Shown in pieces: positions 14,911 to 22,510 of a DNA stretch of 22,823 nucleotides. Both the position numbers and the translations under genes were made by a program. Source of the DNA: CAYNSB01 sp964399625 (GTDB lineage Bacteria; Planctomycetota; Phycisphaerae; Phycisphaerales; UBA1924). The notes beneath the pieces were generated by a model, which had not been told where the DNA came from, made no database searches, and saw only the letters and a program-made list of their open reading frames with translations. The DNA is taken from positions 1 through 22,823 of the forward strand of contig CAYNSB010000050.1 of NCBI GenBank assembly GCA_964399625.1, read 5' to 3'. Numbering within the stretch: position 1 is the first letter of the stretch; each line of letters begins with the position of its first letter.

Positions 14911-16365
14911 ATGGCCCACGACGAGCACACATCCTCGACGCGATCGCCCTACCCGCGAGGGCCCGTCGCGTGGATCATCGCCGCCGTCGCGGGCGCGCTC
15001 GCGGGCGCGGCGGTCGGTGGGTTCGTGCCCGGCGCCATGCTGGCGAGCGGCAAGCCCGATGTGCCCCTCTGGGCCGTGGCGCCCTTTGTCCTGCTCCTTG
15101 CGTGCATCGCCCTGATGCCCTTCCTCGCCCATCGCTTCTGGCACGAGCGCTATCCGGACGTCGCGCTGGGCCTGGGAGGGGTCGCGGGAGGCTACTACGC
15201 GCTGGCCTTCCGCGAGCACCTCGCGGGGCTGCACGCGCTCGAGCACGCCGCGATCGAGTACTACTCGTTTGCCGCGCTCATCATCGGGCTGTTCGTCGTC
15301 GCTGGCGGCATCCACGTCGAGGTGCGCGGGCGGGCGACGCCGCTGGTGAACACGCTCCTGCTGGCGCTGGGCGCGGTCCTCGCCAACCTCGTGGGCACAA
15401 CCGGGGCGGCGATGCTCCTGGTCCGCCCGTTCATGCGGATCAACGCGGGGCGTCTGCACCCGATCCACATCGTTCTGTTCATCCTGATCGTGTGCAATTG
15501 CGGCGGATGCCTCACACCCATCGGCGACCCGCCGCTGTACTTGGGCTACCTCTCGGGCGTTCCGTTTTTCTGGACGCTGCAGTATCTCGGCGCGGAGTGG
15601 TTCTTCACCAATGGTGCGCTGCTCGTGATCGCGTTCGTGATCGACTTCGCGCTCAATCGCAAAGACTTCGGCGAGGAACTGCGTGCGCAGTCCGCGAAGC
15701 CCCAGGAGACTCCACGCCTGGGCGTTCGGGTCTCGGGAATCCACGGCATCGTGTGCCTCGCGCTGCTCGTCGCGTGCGTCTTTGTGGATCCGCTGCTGGC
15801 CTCGAGAGCCGGGCTGAAGGGCGTTCCCATCGGCGCGACGCTCCAGATCATCGTCGCGATCGTCGCCTATCGCCTCGCCCCGCGGGAGATCCACCGCGCC
15901 AATCAGTTCAACTTCGCGCCGGCCAAGGAGGTCGGGCTTCTCTTTGCCGGAATCTTCATCGCGATGGTGCCCGCGCTGGCGTACTTGGGTCAGCACGGCG
16001 CGAAGCTCGGCGTGGACACGCCCACCGCGTTCTACTACGCCACCGGCTCGCTCTCGGCGTTCCTCGACAACGCCCCCACCTACCTCAACTTCCTGCAGGT
16101 CGCGATCGGGCCGGATGCGATCTCGCCGGCGACCATCCGCGTCCTGACTGAGACGCCGCTTGGTCAACGAACGCTCGAGGCGATCTCGACCGGGGCCGTC
16201 TTCTTCGGGGCGCTGACGTACATCGGCAATGGCCCCAACTTCATGGTGAAGGCGATCGCGGAGCATGCCGGGGTGAAGATGCCCAGCTTCTTCGGGTACC
16301 TGCTGCGCGCCGGGGCCATACTCGGCCCGGTGCTCGTGCTCCACTGGGCGATCTTTCTGCGCTGA
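14911..16365 (+). CDS. NhaD-like sodium/proton antiporter (ion transporter superfamily)
   Basis: A 484-residue inner-membrane transporter with about twelve hydrophobic segments. It resembles the sodium:proton antiporter/citrate-transporter-like group: the re-entrant NCGGCLTPIGDPPLYLGY near residues 195-215, a second half-site GSLSAFLDNAPTYLNFL near 380-400, and NGPNFMVKAIAE near 440. Those paired Asn/Asp/Pro motifs are typical of NhaD-type exchangers. The first 20 residues are polar. It lies 27 bp after the ParA-like gene. CACAAT at 14901 is a weak possible -10 just before the ATG, so it could have its own start of transcription or be co-transcribed with parA. Substrate is inferred from the family only. 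Confidence 0.85.
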   Translation: MAHDEHTSSTRSPYPRGPVAWIIAAVAGALAGAAVGGFVPGAMLASGKPDVPLWAVAPFVLLLACIALMPFLAHRFWHERYPDVALGLGGVAGGYYALAFREHLAGLHALEHAAIEYYSFAALIIGLFVVAGGIHVEVRGRATPLVNTLLLALGAVLANLVGTTGAAMLLVRPFMRINAGRLHPIHIVLFILIVCNCGGCLTPIGDPPLYLGYLSGVPFFWTLQYLGAEWFFTNGALLVIAFVIDFALNRKDFGEELRAQSAKPQETPRLGVRVSGIHGIVCLALLVACVFVDPLLASRAGLKGVPIGATLQIIVAIVAYRLAPREIHRANQFNFAPAKEVGLLFAGIFIAMVPALAYLGQHGAKLGVDTPTAFYYATGSLSAFLDNAPTYLNFLQVAIGPDAISPATIRVLTETPLGQRTLEAISTGAVFFGALTYIGNGPNFMVKAIAEHAGVKMPSFFGYLLRAGAILGPVLVLHWAIFLR

Positions 16366-16404
16366 GCCGATACCCTCATCGCGACCGCCACCCGGAGCCA
16401 CGAA

Positions 16405-18099
16405 GTGCCCAGCCCCTCGGCGACAACGCCCGCCGCGCCCCAGAGCGACGGCCCCGCTGGACCAGCCGCGCCTGTTGCGAACTCCGTCGGTCCCGCGTCG
16501 CCCGCCGACTCGCACCAGAACGATCACCATCTCGCCGGCGCCGTCCGCGTCGTTTCGGGCGTGACGCTGCTCTCACGCTTTGGCGGGCTTGCGCGAGAGG
16601 TGCTCGTGGCGCGCATGTTTGGCGACACGGCCCTGGGCTCCGCCTTCGCCCTGGGATTCCAGGTTCCCAACCTCTTCCGCCGCCTCTTTGGCGAGGGCGC
16701 ACTCTCGGCCGCGTTCATCCCCCAGTACACGCAACTGAACAAGCACGACCCGGAACGATCCCACCGATTCGCCTCGCTCACGCTCGTCGCGCTGCTCGCG
16801 ATCACCAGCGCCATCACGGCTTTGGCGGAGCTGGCCTTGATCGTCGCGCTCGCCCTGGCCCCTTCGGACCCGGAGCGCACGCTCGCGATCAAGCTGGTCA
16901 TGGTCATGCTCCCGTACATGCCCCTGGTGTGCGCCGCGGCGATTCTCGGGGGCATGCTGCAGGTCCACGGCAAGTTCGCTGCCTCGGCCTCGGGCCCCAT
17001 CGTGCTCAACGGCATGATCGTGGTCGCGGGGCTCTGGTCGCTGCTCACCGGCAGGCTCGCGGGCGAGACCATGGCCTACGCCCTGGGCATCGTCACCGTT
17101 CTCAGCGGTGTGACGCAGTGCTTGTGGTTCGCGCGTCTGCTGAGGCCGCACGTCCGATGGACCCGCGTGTTCACCGACACGCGCGATGCCGCACGCGCGA
17201 CGGCACGCCGGTTCGTCCCGGCCGCCATCGGACTGGGCACTTTGCAGATCAACACCGCGATGGACTCGCTGCTGGCGACGTGGCCGATCCTGATCGGCCC
17301 CACGATGCTGGGGTTCGTCTGCCCGATGGACGATCGCTCGAACGTTTTGCTCAACGGCGCCCAGCGTCTGTACCAGTTTCCGCTGGGTGTGTTCGGCATT
17401 GCCGTCGCCACCGCCGTCTTCCCGACGCTTGCCCGGCACGCGGACGAGCCCGGCCATTTCGCGCAGACCCTGCGTCGCGGCATCCGCCTGAGCCTTTTCA
17501 TTGGACTGCCCGCGAGTCTCGGGCTCTTTCTGGTTCGGCACGAGGCCGTCGCCGTGCCGTACTCCGGTGGCAGCGCCGGCTACTCCCCCGAGGGCGTGGC
17601 GCGCTGCGCGTCGGTTCTGGGCGGCTTCGCGCTCGCGGTGTGGGCCTACTCGCTCAACCACGTCTTCACGCGCGCGTTCTACGCCAAGGGCGACACGCGA
17701 ACGCCCATGCGCGTCGCGATCGCGATGGTGGCTCTCAACCTCCTCCTCAATGTCGGGCTGATCTGGTCGCTCCGCGAGGCGGGGCTGGCCTGGGCGACGA
17801 TGATCTCCGCGAGCGTGCAGTGCGTCGCGCTGGGCGTGCTGTGCGGACGATTCGCCCCCGCGGGAGAAACCCTCCTTGATCGGGCGACCGTGGTCGCTCT
17901 GGCACGCACGCTCGTGGCGACGCTCGTCATGGGCGCGGGCGTGCTGGGCGTGCGATTGCTCATTCCCGCGGCGGACACGTGGCGAGGCAACGCGATCACG
18001 CTCGTGGCGCTGGCGTGCTCGGGCGCGGCGCTGTTTGGCGTCTCGGCCCGCCTGCTCCGTTGCCACGAGCTGGGATGGTTGCTCAAGCGACGCGTCTGA
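16405..18099 (+). CDS. murJ: Lipid II flippase MurJ (MviN)
   Basis: A 564-residue multidrug/oligosaccharidyl-lipid/polysaccharide (MOP) flippase of the MurJ branch, moving lipid II across the inner membrane for peptidoglycan synthesis. The N-terminal signature is clear: LLSRFGGLAREVLVARMFG, then AFALGFQVPNLFRRLFGEGA and LSAAFIPQY. About fourteen membrane helices follow. It starts at GTG 16405, with GGAG at 16393-16396 eight bases before. Residues 1-45 are a Pro/Ala-rich polar leader not found in short MurJ homologues. It is 39 bp downstream of the antiporter. A role as the missing polysaccharide Wzx flippase is possible in principle, but the signature is that of MurJ. Confidence 0.93.
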   Translation: MPSPSATTPAAPQSDGPAGPAAPVANSVGPASPADSHQNDHHLAGAVRVVSGVTLLSRFGGLAREVLVARMFGDTALGSAFALGFQVPNLFRRLFGEGALSAAFIPQYTQLNKHDPERSHRFASLTLVALLAITSAITALAELALIVALALAPSDPERTLAIKLVMVMLPYMPLVCAAAILGGMLQVHGKFAASASGPIVLNGMIVVAGLWSLLTGRLAGETMAYALGIVTVLSGVTQCLWFARLLRPHVRWTRVFTDTRDAARATARRFVPAAIGLGTLQINTAMDSLLATWPILIGPTMLGFVCPMDDRSNVLLNGAQRLYQFPLGVFGIAVATAVFPTLARHADEPGHFAQTLRRGIRLSLFIGLPASLGLFLVRHEAVAVPYSGGSAGYSPEGVARCASVLGGFALAVWAYSLNHVFTRAFYAKGDTRTPMRVAIAMVALNLLLNVGLIWSLREAGLAWATMISASVQCVALGVLCGRFAPAGETLLDRATVVALARTLVATLVMGAGVLGVRLLIPAADTWRGNAITLVALACSGAALFGVSARLLRCHELGWLLKRRV

Positions 18100-18110
18100 G
18101 GCCGGGCCCG

Positions 18111-18116
18111 TATGCT
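18111..18116 (+). promoter_or_regulatory. -10 element TATGCT six bases before the dehydrogenase ATG
   Basis: TATGCT is followed by exactly six bases and then ATG 18123, the same geometry as at parA. No Shine-Dalgarno is present. The hexamer lies 11 bp after the murJ stop. No -35 is recognisable. Confidence 0.5.
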
Positions 18117-18122
18117 CCGCGC

Positions 18123-18926
18123 ATGAACGACCTCGCGGGCAAGCCGATCGCGATCACGGGCGCCTCCAGCGGCATAGGGCGAGCGACGGCCCTGGCGTGC
18201 GTGCGCGCGGGCATGCCCGTGGCGGTGTCCGCCCGGCGTGAGGACCGCCTGCGCGCGCTCGCGGACGAGATCTCTCGCTTGGGCGGACGCGCGATCGCGG
18301 TTCCGGGGGATGTGGACAACGACGCCGACGCCCAACGTCTGGTGGACCGCACCGTCGAATCGTTCGGATCAATCCACGCGATCTTCGCAAACGCCGGGTA
18401 CGGGCTCGAGAAGCGCGTGCACGAGACGAGCGAGGCCGAGCTCCGCGCGATCTTCGAGACCAATTTCTTCGGAACGATTCGCACGCTGCGCCCGGCGCTG
18501 GCCCGCATGATCGAGGCGCGTTCCGGGCACGTGCTGATCTGCTCATCGTGCCTGGCGAAGTTCGCGCCGCCGCTGTCGGGTGTCTATGCCGCGACCAAGG
18601 GCGCGCAGAGCCTCATCGCCCGTTCCATGAAGGTGGAGCTTGCGCCGTTGGGCGTGCGCGTCTCGAGCGTGCACCCCATCGGCACGCGCACCGAGTTCTT
18701 CGATTCCAAGGCGATCCGCAAGGGCGAGCCCGGCTCCATGTCGCGCACGCCCAGCGTCTTCATGCAGCCGCCCGAACGAGTTGCCCGCGCGATCGTGGCG
18801 TGCCTGCGGCGCCCGCGCGCCGAGGTCTGGACCAGCACGCCCGCACGCCTGTTCTTCGGGCTCGCGGGCACATTCCCGAGCATCGGCGAATGGGCCATGC
18901 GTCGCGTCATCAGCCCCACGCGCTGA
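18123..18926 (+). CDS. Short-chain dehydrogenase/reductase
   Basis: A 267-residue classical SDR oxidoreductase. The cofactor motif T12-G-A-S-S-G-I-G19 and the catalytic set N90 (NAGYG), S142 and Y155-A-A-T-K159 are all present. The residue two after the first cofactor strand plus the A-R-R-E-D stretch near 38-42 suggest NADPH preference, though that is a rule of thumb. The substrate is unknown. I place the start at ATG 18123 because it directly follows a -10 element and gives a normal SDR N-terminus. A longer open frame running back into murJ is a shadow. The gene ends nine bases before the convergent ispF stop, with no visible terminator between them. Confidence 0.9.
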   Translation: MNDLAGKPIAITGASSGIGRATALACVRAGMPVAVSARREDRLRALADEISRLGGRAIAVPGDVDNDADAQRLVDRTVESFGSIHAIFANAGYGLEKRVHETSEAELRAIFETNFFGTIRTLRPALARMIEARSGHVLICSSCLAKFAPPLSGVYAATKGAQSLIARSMKVELAPLGVRVSSVHPIGTRTEFFDSKAIRKGEPGSMSRTPSVFMQPPERVARAIVACLRRPRAEVWTSTPARLFFGLAGTFPSIGEWAMRRVISPTR

Positions 18927-18935
18927 GCCGACGGG

Positions 18936-19469
18936 TCAGGCGTCGCGCAACAGCACCACCACCGCGTGGACCTCGATCGCCCGCCCCTCCCCCACCGCGT
19001 CCACGCGCTCGTGCGTCTTGCCCTTCACGTTTACGCATTCCACGTCAACCCCGAGCAGGCGCGCGACGCTCCGGCGAACCTCGTCCTTTCGCGGGCCGAG
19101 TTTGGGGCGCTCGCAGATCACGGTCGCGTCCACGTTGCCCACATGCCAGCCCAGTTCGCGCGCCCGCCGCACGGCCTCGGCAAGGAAGCGATCCGACGCC
19201 GCGCCCGCCCAGGCGGGGTCCGAATCGGGAAAGAGCTGGCCGATGTCGGGCAGGGCCAGTGCGCCGAGCACGGCGTCCGTAATCGCGTGCAGGAGCGCAT
19301 CGCCATCCGAGTGGGCCACGGGGCCATGGGTGTGCTCGAACCGCACCCCGCCCAGCACGAAGGGACGCCCCTGCTCGCCAGCGGCCGAAGCGGCGACCGG
19401 CACGAGCCGATGCAGGTCGTAGCCATGCCCGATGCGGATCGACTGGTTTCGGGGCGGCGTGTGGGGCAT
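18936..19469 (-). CDS. ispF: 2-C-methyl-D-erythritol 2,4-cyclodiphosphate synthase IspF
   Basis: A 177-residue enzyme of the non-mevalonate isoprenoid pathway, converting CDP-methylerythritol phosphate into methylerythritol cyclodiphosphate with loss of CMP. Metal ligands match the family: D18 and H20 in GHGYDLHRL and H61 in HSDGDALLHA. DIGQLFPDSDP and NVDATVICERPK also match. The usual TTTE phosphate-binding segment reads KTHE here, aligned without gaps. I choose ATG 19469, eleven residues before the conserved RIGHG; an upstream ATG at 19538 would add 23 unlikely residues. The length is slightly above the usual ~160 because of the N-terminal tail and a short insert near residues 25-36. The gene is divergent from the small lipoprotein gene and convergent with the dehydrogenase. 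No ispD is adjacent. Confidence 0.95.
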   Translation of the reverse strand: MPHTPPRNQSIRIGHGYDLHRLVPVAASAAGEQGRPFVLGGVRFEHTHGPVAHSDGDALLHAITDAVLGALALPDIGQLFPDSDPAWAGAASDRFLAEAVRRARELGWHVGNVDATVICERPKLGPRKDEVRRSVARLLGVDVECVNVKGKTHERVDAVGEGRAIEVHAVVVLLRDA

Positions 19470-19585
19470 AGGGCGGGGTTGCGTGTGCGAGTTTCGTCGG
19501 CGATCGGACGATAGACTACCGATGCGTGGACCGACCACGCTCGACGGTCCGACCGATCAAAGACCAAATCAGGCCGGAGTTCACC
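19470..19585. promoter_or_regulatory. Divergent promoter region between ispF and the lipoprotein gene
   Basis: A 116-bp divergent gap. TAGACT at 19512-19517 on the plus strand is a candidate -10 for the lipoprotein gene (leader about 60 nt). The overlapping minus-strand TAGTCT (19519-19514) is a weaker candidate for ispF. Neither has a recognisable -35. GGAG at 19576-19579 is the lipoprotein ribosome site. Confidence 0.4.
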
Positions 19586-20017
19586 ATGCTCTCATCTCGC
19601 CGAGTTCTGATCGTGCTCGCGTGTGCCTCGCTCGCGCCTCTGGGCGCTTGCTACATGCCCGGCTACGACCCGGGCGGTCCCCAGGCGTCCCGAGGGCTGT
19701 TCACGTACGAGAGCACGCCGGACCTGCCGCAGACGATCACGCTCAAGGATCTGTCCACGGGTGAGACGATCTGGACGTTTGAGGTTCCGATCGGCAAGCA
19801 GGTGGTCATCCGCTTCTACGAGGGGCATGACACCAAGAACGCGTCCCGGCCCGACCTCATGCGGTGGCGGGTGTTCGATCGAGGCACGCAATTCGGCGAG
19901 CTGGATAGCGCCATCCCGGTTCCGTCGGCGATCAACCGCCGGGTTGACTGCACGCTTCGCAAGAATGCGGACGCCGTCACGAAGTCCCTCCCCGCGCCTG
20001 AGCCGGTGGGCAGATAG
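19586..20017 (+). CDS. Small putative lipoprotein of unknown function
   Basis: A 143-residue protein with a clear lipoprotein signal: basic start, hydrophobic run, then L19-G-A-C22 as lipobox. The start ATG 19586 has GGAG six bases upstream. The mature part (about 120 residues) is soluble and beta-rich in appearance, with a T-I-W-T-F-E-V-P-I-G-K-Q strand and an N-R-R-V-D-C segment that leaves one cysteine near the C-terminus. I do not recognise a family. It would be anchored to a membrane facing the periplasm. It is a single gene between the divergent ispF and the convergent tRNA-Arg, so context gives no clue to function. Confidence 0.75.
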   Translation: MLSSRRVLIVLACASLAPLGACYMPGYDPGGPQASRGLFTYESTPDLPQTITLKDLSTGETIWTFEVPIGKQVVIRFYEGHDTKNASRPDLMRWRVFDRGTQFGELDSAIPVPSAINRRVDCTLRKNADAVTKSLPAPEPVGR

Positions 20018-20124
20018 CGCGGCTGGGCAAGGGCGGGGTGTGTGGGCGGCTGGGAAAGCGCGGCAGAGAAAGCCCTCGCCGATGCGGGGCGGTTGCCAGT
20101 TGCTGATCCAAGGGTCCCCCGAAG

Positions 20125-20198
20125 CACGGGCAGTAGGAGTCGAACCCACAACCTCCTGATCCGTAGTCAGGTGCTCTATCCAGTTGAGCTATGCCCGC
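20125..20198 (-). tRNA. tRNA-Arg (anticodon ACG)
   Basis: The minus strand folds as a full cloverleaf of 74 nt. The acceptor is GCGGGCA/TGCCCGT (closing pair G1-U72), the D arm is GCTC...GAGC, the anticodon stem is CCTGA/TCAGG with loop CTACGGA, the variable loop is AGGTT and the T arm has loop TTCGACT. The anticodon ACG reads CGU and, once A34 is deaminated to inosine, CGC/CGA. The discriminator is G73; CCA is not encoded. Confidence 0.96.
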
Positions 20199-20209
20199 GT
20201 GCAGGAGCA

Positions 20210-20238
20210 ACCATAATCCGCTGCGGGCCCCCGGGCAA
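20210..20238 (-). promoter_or_regulatory. Candidate promoter of tRNA-Arg
   Basis: On the minus strand TTGCCC (20238-20233), a 17-bp spacer and TATGGT (20215-20210) precede the tRNA. The predicted start is near 20203, about five bases before the mature 5' end. Confidence 0.5.
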
Positions 20239-20276
20239 GTCGGCGGGCCGGGCACATCGAGTGTGGCGGGCGGCAC

Positions 20277-20304
20277 TTGAATTGACTGCGGCCCACGCAA
20301 TACT
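20277..20304 (+). promoter_or_regulatory. Candidate promoter of rpsT
   Basis: TTGAAT (20277-20282) and AATACT (20299-20304) are separated by 16 bp. The predicted start near 20311 gives a leader of about 110 nt before the rpsT ATG. The rest of the tRNA-rpsT gap (20199-20420) shows no gene. Confidence 0.45.
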
Positions 20305-20420
20305 TCCTTTCCCGGCGGCGCGGTGGGCGCGGCCGAGCACGACATTGTCCCCACCACCTTCCCGGGTCCACGGTATGGGCCTCGGGAGATCGCCCGACCT
20401 GAACGCAAGGCCCACCCTCG

Positions 20421-20711
20421 ATGGCTCACTCACTCTCCTCTCGCAAGCGCATCCGTCAGAACGAGAAGCGAAACGCCCGGAACCGCTGGCGTCTCGCCAC
20501 CATGCGCGAAGCGATCAAGGAATTCCAGGACAAGCTCGCGCACGGCTCCGTCGACGACGCGACCGCGGCGATGCGCAAGACCGCGCGGATCGTCGATCGC
20601 ACCGCCGCCAAGGGTGTGATCCACAAGAACCAGGCCGCTCGTCGCAAGAGCCGCATGAGCGCCGCGCTCAAGGCGAAGAAGGGCGTGGCCAAGGCTCCCG
20701 CCAAGAAGTGA
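20421..20711 (+). CDS. rpsT: 30S ribosomal protein S20 (bS20)
   Basis: A 96-residue, strongly basic protein that binds 16S rRNA at the base of the small subunit. The start MAHSLSSRKRIRQNEKRNARN and the internal KGVIHKNQAARRKSRM are diagnostic of bS20. The C-terminus is a Lys/Ala tail (KAKKGVAKAPAKK), slightly longer than usual. AAGG lies ten bases before the ATG. The gene is monocistronic: it has its own candidate promoter and is followed 56 bases later by a strong intrinsic terminator. S20 is known to autoregulate in enterobacteria; the ~110-nt leader leaves room for that here, but I see no specific site. Confidence 0.97.
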   Translation: MAHSLSSRKRIRQNEKRNARNRWRLATMREAIKEFQDKLAHGSVDDATAAMRKTARIVDRTAAKGVIHKNQAARRKSRMSAALKAKKGVAKAPAKK

Positions 20712-20767
20712 GCCCCAAGCACCTGGCCGCGATGCGAGCGAGGTGAAAGCACGATCGAGCACGCAAC

Positions 20768-20803
20768 AATCGACCGCCCGCACGGGCGGTCGATTCGCAT
20801 TTT
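20768..20803 (+). terminator. Intrinsic terminator of rpsT
   Basis: Perfect 12-bp stem (20768-20779 with 20784-20795), GCAC loop, then CGCA and TTTT at 20800-20803. The stem is symmetrical enough to have some activity in the other direction. Confidence 0.88.
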
Positions 20804-20840
20804 CCCCAGCACGCACCACACTCCGGCCGCAGCATCACTC

Positions 20841-21653
20841 ATGGCACCGCCGCCACGACAACGAGCAAGGAACTCTCAGCGAGCCGTCCCAGCGTCGGGC
20901 GGGGAGGCCTACGTCACGGCTTCGGCCCAGCCCCTGCACACGCTCATCTTCCTCCTTCCGCTGGTTGTGGCGTACGAACTGGGCGCGGGGATGTATCTCG
21001 GTGCGAACGGTGGAGTGGGCATCGGCAACATTCGGGCGCACAGCCTCATCCTCGGCGCGTTCCAGGACATGGGCGCCCTTGGACGTTTCGTGCCCACCGC
21101 GCTCATGCTCGTCGTGCTGCTGGTGTGGCACGTGCTGGCCCGCCACCCATGGCGAGTGCGCCCGATGTTCGTGGGCGCGATGCTCGCGGAGTCCTTGCTG
21201 TGGACGATCCCGCTGCTGGTGCTCGTGGCCCTCGTGCAGTTCGCGCTCGGATCGGGGGCGCCCGCCGCGGCGGGCACCGAAGCGCAGGGCACGCCGTCGA
21301 TCCTGACGCTGCCCGTGCCCGCTCGGGTCACCCTCTCGCTCGGCGCTGGGCTATACGAGGAATTCCTGTTTCGGATGGTCGGCATCGCGCTGCTGCACTC
21401 GATCCTCGTCGATGTGGCGCGACTCTCTGAGCGGGTGGGCACGATGCTCGCCGTGCTGGGGGCGGCGGGGGCCTTTGCGTTCTACCACGACCTCTCGGCC
21501 CCGTCGGGGGGCATTCTGTGGACGAAGGCGACGAGCCTGGTCCTTGCCGGAGCGTACTTTGGCGTGATCTATGTCCTCAGGGGATTCGGAGTTGTGGTGG
21601 CCGTGCACGCGCTCTACGACGTGTTCGTGCTGGTGCTGTTGCGACGCGGCTAG
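20841..21653 (+). CDS. CPBP-family intramembrane metalloprotease (Abi/CAAX-type)
   Basis: A 270-residue polytopic membrane protein of the CPBP group related to Rce1. All three active-site motifs are present: E173-E174-F-L-F-R178, then F-Y-H216-D217 and finally H256-A-L-Y-D260. Two clear membrane helices precede the first motif and about five surround the motifs. Start ATG 20841 has no obvious ribosome site. It lies 37 bases after the rpsT terminator and so needs its own promoter, which I cannot identify. Bacterial members act in peptide maturation, immunity to bacteriocins or regulated membrane proteolysis; neighbours here give no hint as to which. No CAAX or bacteriocin gene is adjacent. Confidence 0.88.
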   Translation: MAPPPRQRARNSQRAVPASGGEAYVTASAQPLHTLIFLLPLVVAYELGAGMYLGANGGVGIGNIRAHSLILGAFQDMGALGRFVPTALMLVVLLVWHVLARHPWRVRPMFVGAMLAESLLWTIPLLVLVALVQFALGSGAPAAAGTEAQGTPSILTLPVPARVTLSLGAGLYEEFLFRMVGIALLHSILVDVARLSERVGTMLAVLGAAGAFAFYHDLSAPSGGILWTKATSLVLAGAYFGVIYVLRGFGVVVAVHALYDVFVLVLLRRG

Positions 21654-21729
21654 CGGTGCGTTGCATCCGCCGAGGGATCGCCCCGACCCATAACACTCGT
21701 GATATCCACACACCCGCGCGGGGGAAGCG

Positions 21730-21759
21730 TGGACAGGCGTCGCACGAACACGCTAGACT
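21730..21759 (+). promoter_or_regulatory. Candidate promoter of the small unknown gene
   Basis: TGGACA (21730-21735, 5/6 to TTGACA), an 18-bp spacer and TAGACT (21754-21759). The predicted start near 21766 gives a leader of about 80 nt. A six-bp hairpin (21813-21829, GGCCCG/CGGGCC with an AACAC loop) sits just before the AAAGGG ribosome-site candidate. Confidence 0.55.
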
Positions 21760-21845
21760 GTCCGTGGTCGGTGGTTTGTTTCCGGCACCGCACGACAACG
21801 CTGATCGTCCACGGCCCGAACACCGGGCCCTTGAAAGGGCGACGC

Positions 21846-22169
21846 ATGGGTCTCGATTTCGCGATCGACGAGCTTTACGCCACCGGCTGGACGGCCCTGG
21901 ACAGCGCCGGCTGCACGCACCACTCCGATGGACGCTCTTTCCCGACCGTCGATCGAGTCAAGCGCGAGTGTCGCGAGGCGGGGTACGACCTTTCCATCCG
22001 CCACGTGCAACTCTTTGATTGTCATCGCGCCGAATGGCGCGACGCCCAGGGGCGGCCCGCTGGGGCGGTCGTGGGGCGTAGCGAGTCCGAGGCGGCGGTC
22101 TACGCGCTGAGCCAGTTGCGTCGCAGCGTGGCCAGCGGTACGGCGGCCCAGGCCCTGGCCACGGTTTGA
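21846..22169 (+). CDS. Small soluble protein of unknown function
   Basis: A 107-residue protein that I do not recognise. I choose ATG 21846 because the predicted promoter and leader hairpin lie upstream, AAAGGG occurs eight bases before it, and the extra 49 residues of the longer frame look non-coding. It has no signal peptide or membrane segment. Notable residues: two cysteines (in AGCTHHSDG and FDCHRAEW), clustered histidines, and a C-terminal ordered stretch GAVVGRSESEAAVYALSQLR. Cys/His content could suggest metal binding, but the spacing does not match a known zinc ribbon. It is a single gene between the protease and infC. Confidence 0.7.
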   Translation: MGLDFAIDELYATGWTALDSAGCTHHSDGRSFPTVDRVKRECREAGYDLSIRHVQLFDCHRAEWRDAQGRPAGAVVGRSESEAAVYALSQLRRSVASGTAAQALATV

Positions 22170-22212
22170 TGCGAACGACGCCGGACCGGCGCACATTGCA
22201 CGTCAGTTTCGC

Positions 22213-22241
22213 TTGCCACGGGCGCCCCGGTGCGTTAGGCT
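22213..22241 (+). promoter_or_regulatory. Candidate promoter of infC
   Basis: TTGCCA (22213-22218, 5/6 to consensus), 17-bp spacer, TAGGCT (22236-22241). The predicted start is near 22248. It is the best-formed promoter in the window together with the one at 752. Confidence 0.6.
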
Positions 22242-22510
22242 TTTGTGTCCACGGATTGATCCGGAGTGCGTGCTCCGGGCTTGATCCGGCGCGAGCCCGC
22301 GAGACCCGTGATCCACACGACGATCCGCCCCATCTCGACGCTCCGCGCCCGACCACTGGTCGGCGACCCGCGCCCATGAGGTGCGTCGCCCCCCGCCATT
22401 CCCGTTCGATCCGCATCGCGAGCCGCGGCCCATTGGGCCGGGCGATGCTCGATTCTCGCCGCGCCGGGCCCGTGTTGCCCGGACGGCATTGTGCTCAGAG
22501 GAGTTGACCC
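22242..22510 (+). promoter_or_regulatory. Long structured leader of infC
   Basis: About 260 nt of untranslated leader without a credible gene. It contains at least three short hairpins: CCGACC/GGTCGG with an ACT loop (22349-22363), CGGCCC/GGGCCG with an ATT loop (22426-22440), and CCGGGC/GCCCGG with a seven-base loop (22464-22482). The last lies 15 bases before the ribosome site. infC-rpmI-rplT operons are often controlled through their leader, but I cannot match a known leader family by eye. Confidence 0.4.
22498..22503 (+). promoter_or_regulatory. Ribosome-binding site that sets the infC ATT start
   Basis: GAGGAG lies seven bases before ATT 22511 and is the strongest Shine-Dalgarno in the window. 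No ATG, GTG or TTG follows it at a usable distance in the infC frame, whose upstream limit is the TGA at 22505. Confidence 0.8.

Noticed and set aside
13747..16530. Antisense open frame of 927 codons opposite parA and the antiporter
   Set aside because: Same compositional effect; it spans intergenic gaps and several real genes without any domain signal.
16405..18099. MurJ as the dedicated Wzx flippase of the polysaccharide locus
   Set aside because: The N-terminal signature is that of MurJ, and the gene is separated from the locus by parA and an antiporter with their own promoter signals.
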